A stretch of 60,459 bases of DNA, taken from assembly GCF_029937755.1 (NCBI RefSeq), contig NZ_JAPYPG010000012.1, forward strand, positions 1 through 60,459. Direction: 5' to 3'. Shown here one piece after another: positions 42,644 to 51,079 of this stretch. The notes under the pieces were generated by a model. It searched no databases. It was given only the letters and a program-made list of their open reading frames with translations, and was not told the origin of the DNA. The stretch's first letter is position 1, and every line of letters begins with the position of its first letter. Made by a program: the position numbers and the translations under genes. This DNA comes from Henriciella sp. GTDB lineage: Bacteria; Pseudomonadota; Alphaproteobacteria; Caulobacterales; Hyphomonadaceae.

Positions 42644-43396
42644 GTGTCTTCCGCTCTTTTCAGGGCCGACGCCCTTTCGGGCCAGGTCGCATTTGTGACA
42701 GGCGGCGCTGCTGGAATCGGCGCCGCGATTGTTCACCAATTGAGTGAGGCCGGAGCAAAGGTCATCTTTGCCGACAGGGACGAGGCCTCTGGAGCTGCGA
42801 TCGCCGACCAGACCAGGAGCGACTTCGTAAAACTTGACCTGAGTGACTTGGCAGCCGTCTCGAAGATCGTTTCGGACTGCAAGCGTATCGATATCGTGAT
42901 CAACAATGCCGGCGTTGATCAGCACGCTTTCTTTACCGATACTTCGCCGTCTGACTGGCAGATGCTCCTGCGGATCAATCTAGAAGCCGTTTTCGCAGTC
43001 ACACATGCCGCATTGCCGACCATGCAGGCGAGCGGCTACGGCCGGATCGTCAACATATCCTCCGAAGCCGGTCGGCAGGGCTCCAAAGGCGGCGCGGTCT
43101 ATGCGGCTGCCAAAGGCGGCGTGCTGGCATTCACAAAGTCACTTGCTCGGGAAAATGCGCGCTTCGGCATCACTGCAAATGCTGTGTGCCCCGGTCCGGT
43201 GCAAACGCCGCTACTGGATGCTGCGATTGCGGGCGAGAATGGCGACAAACTTGAGCAGGCCATGCGCAACGCAACCTTGCTCAGACGGCTGGGCACGCCG
43301 CAAGAGGTCGCAACTGCCGTGACATATCTGGCTTCACCTGCTGCAGGATTTATTACTGGTGAGGTGCTCGGCGTCTCGGGTGGCATGGGGTGCTAG
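42644..43396 (+). CDS. Short-chain dehydrogenase/reductase (SDR), GTG start
   Basis: A 250-residue NAD(P)-dependent oxidoreductase. The cofactor loop is TGGAAGIG (19-26), followed by DIVINNAG. The catalytic residues are Ser140 (NISSEAG), Tyr153 and Lys157 (YAAAK). An Asp after the second strand (FADRD) suggests NAD(H). GTG 42644 starts three bases after the crotonase stop. In a Rieske operon it could be the cis-dihydrodiol dehydrogenase that re-aromatises the product, or a hydroxyacyl-CoA dehydrogenase. Confidence 0.91.
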   Translation: MSSALFRADALSGQVAFVTGGAAGIGAAIVHQLSEAGAKVIFADRDEASGAAIADQTRSDFVKLDLSDLAAVSKIVSDCKRIDIVINNAGVDQHAFFTDTSPSDWQMLLRINLEAVFAVTHAALPTMQASGYGRIVNISSEAGRQGSKGGAVYAAAKGGVLAFTKSLARENARFGITANAVCPGPVQTPLLDAAIAGENGDKLEQAMRNATLLRRLGTPQEVATAVTYLASPAAGFITGEVLGVSGGMGC

Positions 43397-43398
43397 AG

Positions 43399-44304
43399 AT
43401 GACGGAACCAATCGACGAGATCATCCAACGCGTGCTGTCTGTCTATAAGGGATGGGGGCGCGATACCACGGTCGCCCAGATGCGTGCTGACTGGGACCTG
43501 TTGTTCGGCGTCGAACCCATGAAACCCGCTCCGATCATGGAACGCTTCGATGGCGTTGAAGCCGCATGGGTTGGTCGACATGATCTGCCCAAGGACAAAC
43601 TGTTTGTGTATCTGCACGGCGGCGGATACCAGGTCGGGTCCCTCCGCTCCCATTTCGATCTTATTTGTCGCCTCAGCGAAGCAAGTGAGAGCATTGGTCT
43701 CTACGTCGACTACAGGTGCGCGCCCGAGTATCCATTTCCAGCTCCTATCGAAGATTGCCTCAAGGTCTATCGGGCGTTGCTGGAGGTTGGCTCATCGCCC
43801 GATAATATCGCGTTTGTCGGCGACTCGGCTGGCGGAAATCTGGCGCTTGCGACGACATTGAAGCTGAAAGCCGAGAATTTGCCCCTGCCAGCAGCGATCG
43901 GGTTGATGTCGCCTTGGACCGATCTTGAAGCGAATGGTGAGAGTTATGTCACTCGCGCCGGGAGCGACCCGATCCACAATCAGAAAATGATAAGGCGGAT
44001 GGCGAGTAACTATCTTGGCGGCGCTGATGCGGCGCAGCCTCTTGCGTCCCCGCTGCACGGCGACCTTAGCGAAATGCCTCCGGTTTTTATCCAGGTTGGA
44101 GACCGGGAAACCGTGCTCAGCGATGCTTGCGATATGGCAGCCGCAATCAAGGCAGCTGGCGGCGAAGCGACCTGTCAGGTCTGGGACCGCATGATACATG
44201 TGTTTCAGCAGTTTCCAGATGAATTGCCTGAGGCGCGGGCCGCGATCGACGGCATGGCCGCATTTTTACGCAAGCACATCATTCAAAAAGGAACAGGCAG
44301 TTGA
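43399..44304 (+). CDS. Alpha/beta hydrolase (hormone-sensitive-lipase family)
   Basis: 301 residues from ATG 43399; GTG 43390, overlapping the SDR, is an alternative. The HSL signature HGGG (73-76), the nucleophile Ser143 in GDSAGG, the acid in VGDRETVLSDA and the catalytic His in RMIHVFQ are all present. It is a carboxylesterase, perhaps opening a lactone or cleaving an ester in the same pathway. The end overlaps the TTG start of the next crotonase. Confidence 0.91.
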   Translation: MTEPIDEIIQRVLSVYKGWGRDTTVAQMRADWDLLFGVEPMKPAPIMERFDGVEAAWVGRHDLPKDKLFVYLHGGGYQVGSLRSHFDLICRLSEASESIGLYVDYRCAPEYPFPAPIEDCLKVYRALLEVGSSPDNIAFVGDSAGGNLALATTLKLKAENLPLPAAIGLMSPWTDLEANGESYVTRAGSDPIHNQKMIRRMASNYLGGADAAQPLASPLHGDLSEMPPVFIQVGDRETVLSDACDMAAAIKAAGGEATCQVWDRMIHVFQQFPDELPEARAAIDGMAAFLRKHIIQKGTGS

Positions 44305-45083
44305 GTGACACTTCGCCAATCCTCATAGACCAACCTGCAGATCATGTTTGCCGGATCCAGATTAATCGACCTGAAAAGCTGAATGCCGTAAATTTCGACG
44401 TCCGTGAAGCGTTGCTTCAAGCGCTCCCGGCGATTGTTGAAGATCCAGACATACGAGCCATTGTCCTTGGCGGTGTCGGAGGAAACCTCTCCGCTGGCGG
44501 GGATGTGCCGTCCATGCAAGGACTTTCGGAAGAAGGTGCGCGGGAACGGCTGCAGCATATCCATCGCCTGTGCCGCATCATCTGGAACGCAGATGTTCCG
44601 ATTGTGACGGCAGCTGAAGGCATTGCGGCCGGCGGCGCGGTTGGGCTGGCGCTGCTGGGAGACTATATCCTCGTCGGCAGATCGACGAAGATCATGGTCC
44701 CATTTCTGAAACTGGGCCTGGTCCCCGATTGGGGAATGATGCGCAGTCTCCCGCTGAGGGTCGGTCTACCCCAGGCTCGTCGCCTCATTCTTGAAACAGC
44801 AACGATTGAGGGTGAACGTGCCGTCGAAATAGGGCTGGCTGATAGGGTGCTCGACGACAGCGCGGTGATGTCGGCGGCTATCAAACAAGCCGAACGGCTT
44901 TCAAGGCTGCCTCGCGGCGCAGTTGCGATGGTTAAGGCCCGGCTTCGTCAGCAGCCAAGTTTTGAACAGGACCTGGCTGATGAAGAGCGCGACCAGGTTC
45001 GCGGTCTGACGAGTGAAGAATTCGAAGAAGGATTTCGCGCCTATACTGAAAAGCGCAGCGCGGATTTCATCAGCCTAGGCTGA
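44301..45083 (+). CDS. Enoyl-CoA hydratase/isomerase family protein (TTG start)
   Basis: A 260-residue crotonase whose TTG start overlaps the hydrolase stop (TTGA) and follows AAGGA. The oxyanion-hole segments are GVGGNLSAGGDVPSM and EGIAAGGAVGLALLGDY. The second site reads LGLVPDWGMM, with Asp in place of Glu, and the first Glu is missing. It is the last gene of the Rieske operon and is followed by a terminator at 45122. The role is probably isomerisation or ring chemistry on a CoA ester. Confidence 0.88.
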   Translation: MSDTSPILIDQPADHVCRIQINRPEKLNAVNFDVREALLQALPAIVEDPDIRAIVLGGVGGNLSAGGDVPSMQGLSEEGARERLQHIHRLCRIIWNADVPIVTAAEGIAAGGAVGLALLGDYILVGRSTKIMVPFLKLGLVPDWGMMRSLPLRVGLPQARRLILETATIEGERAVEIGLADRVLDDSAVMSAAIKQAERLSRLPRGAVAMVKARLRQQPSFEQDLADEERDQVRGLTSEEFEEGFRAYTEKRSADFISLG

Positions 45084-45121
45084 TCGCGGCCAGCAGCAGC
45101 GCTCCAATTGTTAGATCGCCA

Positions 45122-45151
45122 GATCCCTATCGTTTCAGGGGTCCTTTTTTT
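45122..45151 (+). terminator. Intrinsic terminator of the Rieske operon
   Basis: GATCCCT (45122-45128) pairs with AGGGGTC (45137-45143), including one G-T pair, around an eight-base loop, and is followed by C and seven T. It lies about 40 bases after the last crotonase gene. Confidence 0.75.
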
Positions 45152-45201
45152 CCTAACGTAAATACCATGACGCTCCAAGCCTTATGCGCGTTGGTAGGAT
45201 C

Positions 45202-45828
45202 CTATCTGCTGCCGGATGAGCCGCATGCCTCGTCTTTCGCCGGACCAAATAGCAAGCTCATGGCGCTTTCAAACAGGTCTTCAAATGACCGCCCTTCTAC
45301 AAATTGTCCTCTGAAGTGCAGCAGAAACAATCCGTGCATGGTTGCCCAAGCGAGATTGGCGAGCGTGCGCCCGTCCAGATCTGTCTGTCCTTTGACTTGA
45401 GCTTGCTTTGCTATTTCCACAATAAAATTGAACAAGGCCTGTCGCTGCTTGAGATAGGCCTTCGAATTCCTGGTGTTTTCGATCTCGTCGGAAAACAGGA
45501 AAAAATATTCCTTCTCGTTCGACACCGCGAATTTGCAAAAAGCATAGCTGGCTGCTCTCAGGCGAGCTGTTGCAGATGCGTCGGTTGGATCTTGCGCATA
45601 CATCTCCACCTGCAACTCTTCGAGAATCTTCTGCCGGATCGCAATCAGGAGCTCTTCTTTGCTGCCGAAGTAGCGATACAGTTTGGTGTGGCTGATATCC
45701 AAATGCTTGGCGAGCCGCCGTAGCGACAACTCTTCGGCACCGACCTGTCGGAACAGCTTTATTGCTCCGTCCAGAAAATCTTCCCGGATCGTTGTGTTTT
45801 CCTCGGCTGAATATGCGGGTCTGGGCAT
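45202..45828 (-). CDS. TetR-family transcriptional regulator
   Basis: 208 residues from ATG 45828 (MPRPAYSAEENTTIREDFLD); a longer start at 45891 is possible. The helix-turn-helix is about residues 15-60, with ELSLRRLAKHLDISHTKLYRYF. A TetR_C-like helical ligand domain follows (SNEKEYFFLFSDEIENT). It is convergent with the Rieske operon across the terminator. It may regulate that operon or the ligase/lyase pair further right; no shared motif was found to decide. Confidence 0.9.
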   Translation of the reverse strand: MPRPAYSAEENTTIREDFLDGAIKLFRQVGAEELSLRRLAKHLDISHTKLYRYFGSKEELLIAIRQKILEELQVEMYAQDPTDASATARLRAASYAFCKFAVSNEKEYFFLFSDEIENTRNSKAYLKQRQALFNFIVEIAKQAQVKGQTDLDGRTLANLAWATMHGLFLLHFRGQFVEGRSFEDLFESAMSLLFGPAKDEACGSSGSR

Positions 45829-46084
45829 CAGGGGACTTTCGAATTCGTACAGCAATCTTTTGCGGTTCAATAAGCGGCCCAGCTCGAACACGCAAAGGGA
45901 ACGCAGCCTTTGGTGGTTTGAGCAATAAGTCTGCCCATTACCAACCCATGCCGATCTTCAAACAGCCTTTGGTTTGCGCCGGTTGGGAAGGGTAGGGCTG
46001 ATCAAGCGGCTCACCCGAAAGACGGGCTTTTCAAGGCCGAAAAATCCTTGACGCCGGTTGCAGCCTGAAAATCACAATGGCGGC

Positions 46085-46906
46085 CTAGGGCCGCGCGCGA
46101 TCAATCAGTCTCTGGGCCGCGAGAATTACAGGGCGATCGATCATTTTTCCGTTAAACAGCACCACACCCCCATCCGCGGCTTCGAGGGCGCTGAGGATGC
46201 CTTTTGCATTTGCCAGCTCTTCTGCAGTCGGTACGTAGACATCATTGACTGGTTCGACCTGGTCTGGATGGATGCATGCGCGTCCGCTATAGCCGAGCCG
46301 GCGCGACTGACTGCTTGTTTCAATCAGTTGGGCATTGTTCGATACGTCCAGCATAGGCGCATCGTATGCCGGAATGGCAGCCGTTCCACACGCTGCGGAA
46401 ATCACGCTTCTTGCATGGAGCAGCGCGTCCCAGTCGTCCAGATCGGCGCCAAGACTTGCAGAAAAATCGACGCCGCCAAACAATATTCCGCAAGGGCTTC
46501 TGGAAGCGATCTCATGGGCATGGTGCAGTCCTCTGCCGCATTCGATTATCGCCAGGATGCGCTCGCAGCCCGTTGCCTCCGAAACGATTTCAAGATCAAT
46601 ATCAGTTTGCGATTTGGGCACCATGATGAAAGCCGGGCGCAAGCCTGATGCGGCGAGCGCTGCGAGATCCGCATTACCTTCGGGCGTGCGAGGTGAATTG
46701 ATGCGCAATCCGACGTCCACGCCTTTGGAGTTATTTGCCAGCCAGACCAAAGCAGTTTCGCGTGCTGCTGCCTTCCGAGAGGGCTGCACGGCGTCTTCGA
46801 GATCAATAATTATAGCGTCAGCACCAGCGCGCGCAGCCTTGTCGAACCTGTCCTCACGCGTGCCCGGCACGAAAAGAAGGCTGCGATAGGTTGGAAGCCG
46901 CGTCAT
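46085..46906 (-). CDS. HpcH/HpaI aldolase/citrate-lyase-beta (CitE)-like CoA lyase
   Basis: A 273-residue TIM-barrel lyase. The N-terminal RSLLFVPGTREDRFDKA, the metal-binding IIIDLEDAV (33-41), Arg68 in LRINSP and the second acidic ligand region AIIECGRGLHHA are CitE hallmarks. Relatives cleave citramalyl-CoA, malyl-CoA or methylmalyl-CoA. The window also encodes a 2-methylfumaryl-CoA-isomerase-like transferase and a mesaconyl-CoA-hydratase-like protein, although 28 kb away. Its ATG overlaps the ligase stop by four bases, so it acts with that ligase. Confidence 0.88.
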   Translation of the reverse strand: MTRLPTYRSLLFVPGTREDRFDKAARAGADAIIIDLEDAVQPSRKAAARETALVWLANNSKGVDVGLRINSPRTPEGNADLAALAASGLRPAFIMVPKSQTDIDLEIVSEATGCERILAIIECGRGLHHAHEIASRSPCGILFGGVDFSASLGADLDDWDALLHARSVISAACGTAAIPAYDAPMLDVSNNAQLIETSSQSRRLGYSGRACIHPDQVEPVNDVYVPTAEELANAKGILSALEAADGGVVLFNGKMIDRPVILAAQRLIDRARP

Positions 46907-48519
46907 GATAGATGATCCTGGAATTCGCCGCGTTCGAATGCCTCTTTAAGTTTGAATCGCTGTATCTTGCCTGAGCCCGTCAGCGGCCAATCCTCGACCC
47001 ATACCCAAAAAGCAGGTGTTTTTTGCGGGGACAGGCGTTCGCGCACGAAGGCTTTGAGAGCCGCCCCGTCCGGTCGGTCGTCGCCATGACTTCGCATGAA
47101 ACACGCGACTTGTTCGCCCCATTTTTCGTCAGCGACACCCACAATGGCGATTTCGTCGATCGCTTCATGTTCAAGGAGCGCATTTTCAATTTCGGCTGGA
47201 AACAGGTTCTCGCCGCCCCGGATGATCATCTCTTTGACCCGGCCGGTGATGCGAAGGTAGCCGCGTTTATCCATCCGGCCGAGGTCTCCGGTGTGAAGCC
47301 AGCCCTCCTCATCGATGGCGGCTGCGGTTGCTTCAGGGTTTTCGTTGTATCCCAACATGACCTGATAGCCACGACAGCAAATTTCGCCCTGTTCACCGAT
47401 GGGCAACACGGTATTGTCCGACGGCGAGCGAACCGAAACTTCGGTATAGGGCACCGGCTGGCCTATCGTCTGAGTGAGGTCTTCGATCGTGTCGTCATAC
47501 CAAGCCTGTGTGATAACCGGTGATGACTCGGTCTGCCCATAAACGATCTGGATCGGCGCGCCGAAGACATCGTGGGCTTTCCGACAGAGATCTGGCGAGA
47601 CCATCGACCCTCCCGCCATAATCCGGGACGTCGACGAGACATCGCGGCCGCTTCGTTTAATCTCGTCTATCAGTGCAACGAGCATGGTCGGCACACCAAG
47701 CACAAAATCCGTTCTTTCACGTTCCATCACCTTGGCGATCATGGGAGGGTCAAACTGTTTGGCCAGCAGGATCGTCGAGCCGACGCCAAGACCGCCAAGC
47801 ACAAGGATGGCGCATCCCGTGGTATGGAAAAGGGGCAGGTGATGCACAAATGAGTCGCCTGGCTTCATGCCACCGCGCGTCATCGCGTCAATCCCGTTTC
47901 GAACCAGCCCGTTGTGATGCAACAAGGCGCCTTTCGGAAACCCGGTCGTGCCTGATGTGTACTGAATCTGCGCTGGATCTTCAGGTTTTGTCTGACGTTT
48001 ATGAGGCTTGGTGTCGTCGGCGTAGAGCGCTGCATGGTCGGTCAGAAGAATACGGTGCTTGATCGCGGGGATCTGGTCACAAACTGAGTCTGCAATCTCC
48101 TTCATCGGATTGCCGCGAAATTCATCAACATAGTAAATCGCTTCAGCCCGTGACTGCTGGAGAACATATTCCAATTCCCGCTTCTGGTACGCGGGATTGA
48201 CCGTCACCAAGGTTGCGCCGGCCAGACCGCAGGCCAGCTCAAGCAGAATCCATTCGGGAATATTGTTGGCGTAGATCGCGACACGTGCACCTTGCGCGTG
48301 CCGCGCCGCGATGGCGTTGGCGAGGCGCTCGCAATCGGCAATCAGCTCTGCATAGGTCCATACGCGTTCGATTTCCCCGCCGGAGCCAAGCTCTTTGAGG
48401 GCAGGCCGGTCCGGAGCAGCCGCGCAGGAGGCGCGCAACATCTCACCAATGGTCTGAGGGTCCGGTAGAGGCAAACCTTGAGCGGGGAAAAAAGATTCCT
48501 TCAAATCGACCTGATACAT
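46903..48519 (-). CDS. Acyl-CoA synthetase (AMP-forming ligase)
   Basis: A 538-residue adenylate-forming enzyme: YTSGTTGFPKGAL, the VYGQTESSPVIT segment, HTGDLGRMDKRGYLRITGR and the catalytic lysine in WPLTGSGKIQRFKL. Its start is followed by a normal N-terminus (EMLRASCAAAPDRPAL). It is the third AMP-forming ligase in the window and is coupled to the CitE-like lyase. The gap 48520-48733 upstream contains only AT-rich promoter-like sequence near 48535-48560. Confidence 0.93.
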   Translation of the reverse strand: MYQVDLKESFFPAQGLPLPDPQTIGEMLRASCAAAPDRPALKELGSGGEIERVWTYAELIADCERLANAIAARHAQGARVAIYANNIPEWILLELACGLAGATLVTVNPAYQKRELEYVLQQSRAEAIYYVDEFRGNPMKEIADSVCDQIPAIKHRILLTDHAALYADDTKPHKRQTKPEDPAQIQYTSGTTGFPKGALLHHNGLVRNGIDAMTRGGMKPGDSFVHHLPLFHTTGCAILVLGGLGVGSTILLAKQFDPPMIAKVMERERTDFVLGVPTMLVALIDEIKRSGRDVSSTSRIMAGGSMVSPDLCRKAHDVFGAPIQIVYGQTESSPVITQAWYDDTIEDLTQTIGQPVPYTEVSVRSPSDNTVLPIGEQGEICCRGYQVMLGYNENPEATAAAIDEEGWLHTGDLGRMDKRGYLRITGRVKEMIIRGGENLFPAEIENALLEHEAIDEIAIVGVADEKWGEQVACFMRSHGDDRPDGAALKAFVRERLSPQKTPAFWVWVEDWPLTGSGKIQRFKLKEAFERGEFQDHLS

Positions 48520-48733
48520 TGGACCCTCAATTTTTTAACACTGTTTTTATTAATCCTACACCGACTCAAATTTGGCGCAATGAGGGAGTTGTTTTGATAG
48601 AGGTATTGTCAGCGGAACAGGTGGATTTTGCTGGCAGGACGACCCGGAGTGAGCGCCGAAAGCCAACATATCGATCTGCTTCACATGCACCGCATTATGC
48701 AACCGGTATTCGATCACTTACCCCCGACGATCC

Positions 48734-49888
48734 TCAGTACCGGTCGGAGCTGTCGCAGACTTCCAGTTTTGAAAGGACACTTTCAAGACCTTGAGCAAGC
48801 GGATCCATCTGCATCAGCTTTTCCTCTGCCCACCGGATCCAGGTCTCCAGATCCTGCTCGCCCGCGGATAGAGTGTGCTGTTTTGGTGCCTGCTGAAGCG
48901 CGCCTATGAAGCCTCGCAGCCGCGTGCTGTCCTCCCAGTTTCGCGCCATCTCCCTGAACGCTTCCCAGCGCCTGGCATCAAGACGAGCCAGCCGCTCCTT
49001 CTCGGCACGTTCAGCTTGCTCCTTCTCGAATTGTCTTTGCCATTCTTCTCTGGCCTTGCGTTGCTCAACCAGGAGCGGCCCTGTCGCCATCACATGAGCG
49101 ATGAACTTAGGCAGGAGATCTTCAGCGCGCCGGCTCTCAGTCTCTATGAAATCACGCCCACTGAAGCTCCAGGAATTGATTGTAAAGCGGAGAAAGCCGG
49201 AAGGAGCGAGATTCGAATTGAAGAACTCCGGCCAAGCCGTCCAGCCCTGGTCATGGGACTGGACATGCTTCTGCAACATTTTCTCAATGATCGTGCACTC
49301 GACGGTTTCTCCACATATTACGAGCGCGGGTTTTCCCCGAAGTTCGCCGGATTTAGCGGATGCGCCAAGCTTTTCCATGGCTTTCAGAAACGCGCTTGTG
49401 ACGAGAAAGCGATACCGATCCCTTTCTGTAAGGTCTTCGCGTAGCCGAGGTGCGAACCAGTCATTCCTGCGATTTCGACTTTCGCGTAGCTGTCTGGCTT
49501 GGTCCTGCTTGTGCGCGGCGACCCATTCAGCGACGATGGGGTGCAGGCTATGGAACGTCCTGGGGATTTCGACAGGGCTCAGCTCTCGTTCGATATCTTC
49601 CGCCTGGGCTTTCGCTCCCATTGCTGGGTCTGAGGGCTGTTCAGTCGCTCTGATATAGATGTATCTCGGCGCAGGACTGTCTGTTTGCGGCAGTGGGGTT
49701 TTCCTCACGCGCTTGTTCGCTTCGAGCTTAGCCCAATAGCCTCGTCCCGGTGTTGGAATCTCGTGACGATCACAGATCTTGGTCAGGCCACGATCCGATA
49801 TACCAAGCTTTGGCGCGAGGAGGCTGACGGGTTTTGTCCAGACCAAGTCATAAAGTTCTTCGCGGGTGTATCGCTTTTCCGCTGTCAT
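48734..49888 (-). CDS. Hypothetical protein with N-terminal HTH-like segment and coiled coil
   Basis: A 384-residue protein without a named function. Residues about 6-60 (YTREELYDLVWTKPVSLLAP, then LGISDRGLTKICDRHEIPTP) look like a helix-turn-helix, and I recognise this start from hypothetical proteins of alphaproteobacterial mobile elements. A long charged coiled coil lies at about 285-335 (QRKAREEWQRQFEKEQAERA). It marks the border between the catabolic island and the accessory region. DNA or RNA binding is plausible; nothing more can be said. Confidence 0.7.
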   Translation of the reverse strand: MTAEKRYTREELYDLVWTKPVSLLAPKLGISDRGLTKICDRHEIPTPGRGYWAKLEANKRVRKTPLPQTDSPAPRYIYIRATEQPSDPAMGAKAQAEDIERELSPVEIPRTFHSLHPIVAEWVAAHKQDQARQLRESRNRRNDWFAPRLREDLTERDRYRFLVTSAFLKAMEKLGASAKSGELRGKPALVICGETVECTIIEKMLQKHVQSHDQGWTAWPEFFNSNLAPSGFLRFTINSWSFSGRDFIETESRRAEDLLPKFIAHVMATGPLLVEQRKAREEWQRQFEKEQAERAEKERLARLDARRWEAFREMARNWEDSTRLRGFIGALQQAPKQHTLSAGEQDLETWIRWAEEKLMQMDPLAQGLESVLSKLEVCDSSDRY

Positions 49889-50025
49889 TCAGCTGGCCTC
49901 CCTTGGAAACTGCAAAGGCTAGGCATGGACCCCATCTAGAGGACCCGTGCCAGACATGCTGACAAGATTGGAACAAAGTTAGAACAACCTCAAGCGCACC
50001 AGAGCGGAATTTCAAGCCGCTGAGC

Positions 50026-50484
50026 TTAGTCATGCCCGCAAGCGTCGAGCACCTTACCCACTTCAGCCGTCGAGCCTCGGACGCTGAACACCTGCGTGTC
50101 GCTTCCGGATTTCACAACGACCCTGGTCTTGGCCTGTCTGACCTGGCGGGCGAATGCGAGGCCCGGTTCGTCATAGACGGCTGCTCCGCCGTGCTCCAAG
50201 TTTTCCCAGGCTTCACTGACAGGAGCGTTGTCGTCCACGCGCCATGTGACCGTTCGATAGTCTCCAAACTCGACATCGAAATAGGTCGTGGTCGCGCCAG
50301 CATAGATGGTGCCGTTCGTGCAGCCGATAAATAGCGCGATGTAGTCATTGGCCTGGGTAACGGCGATCACTGATTTTTCGTCTGTTATAGGATCGGTCTG
50401 GACAACCGACTGCCATGGACCGGACTGGGCCATGGCAGCACCGGAGGCGACAAGAGCGGCAATAGAAACAGCAAGAATACGCAT
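50026..50484 (-). CDS. Small periplasmic/secreted protein (VasI-like)
   Basis: 152 residues with a clear signal peptide (MRILAVSIAALVASGAAMAQ, cleavage after AMA). The mature beta-rich part contains a WQSVVQTDPITDEKSVIAV start and an FIGCTNG segment. Its Cys may pair with the one near the C-terminus (DACGHD). The pattern resembles VasI-type accessory proteins and related periplasmic hypotheticals. No type VI genes are nearby, so no link to secretion is proposed. It stands alone between 49889 and 50593. Confidence 0.65.
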   Translation of the reverse strand: MRILAVSIAALVASGAAMAQSGPWQSVVQTDPITDEKSVIAVTQANDYIALFIGCTNGTIYAGATTTYFDVEFGDYRTVTWRVDDNAPVSEAWENLEHGGAAVYDEPGLAFARQVRQAKTRVVVKSGSDTQVFSVRGSTAEVGKVLDACGHD

Positions 50485-50593
50485 AAGAAAATCTCCCTGA
50501 GGTTGCGATGGCTCAGGGATAGCTCGAAGCTGTTTATCTTATGTTACTTATAGTCTGTAGATTTATATTGGTCGGGGCGGCTTCGCTGCCGTC

Positions 50594-50827
50594 ATGGATA
50601 TACGGCGGCTCATCGGCAACAATCTCAAGGAAGTCCGCCAGGCGCGCGGGCTGTCGCAGGAGGCGCTGGCGCTCGAGTGCGGCCTGCACCGGACCTATAT
50701 CAGCGGCATTGAAAGAGGGGCGCGCAATCCAACCGCGCTGACGCTGGAATTGCTCGCGATCACGCTCGATGTGAAGCCGTCCGCCTTTCTTGCCCATTGG
50801 AAAAAGCCACCTTCGGCGGATCGCTGA
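50594..50827 (+). CDS. XRE-family helix-turn-helix regulator
   Basis: A 77-residue Cro/CI-type protein consisting of little more than the DNA-binding domain: RRLIGNNLKEVRQARGLSQE, then ECGLHRTYISGIERGARNPT. It is divergent from the small secreted protein and upstream of the methyltransferase set, in the same direction. It probably regulates the methyltransferase/DUF5681/terminase genes or itself. Confidence 0.88.
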   Translation: MDIRRLIGNNLKEVRQARGLSQEALALECGLHRTYISGIERGARNPTALTLELLAITLDVKPSAFLAHWKKPPSADR

Positions 50828-51079
50828 ATATTAATTGACGAAGAAACTAGTGCATAAAAAACAATGTATTAGTGTATTGACGTGGCAATTATTGGCATCT
50901 AGATAGACAAGTGCGATGGACGCATTCTGATCGAGCATGAGCGGATAAGGGCGGACGTTTCAAGGGATACAAATAGGGCAATTTCAACCGCTTCGAAGGA
51001 AGCGGCGAGAGCCTTGTGTGCCCTGGTTGCATTCGCTGTCGCCTGCCTTCTTTGAAGCCCCAACTTCAAGGAGGCTCTC
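50828..51079 (+). promoter_or_regulatory. Leader of the methyltransferase gene with two hairpins
   Basis: A 250-bp non-coding leader. CCGCTTC (50988-50994) and GAAGCGG (50999-51005) form a seven-pair stem with a four-base loop. TTGAAG (51052-51057) and CTTCAA (51064-51069) form a second stem that abuts the GGAGG ribosome site (51070-51074). Neither has a T-run, so translational control or protein binding is more likely than termination. Inferred. Confidence 0.4.

Noticed and set aside
41750..42925. A 391-codon open frame on the minus strand.
   Set aside because: It spans the antisense of two well-supported genes (crotonase and SDR) and has no family features.
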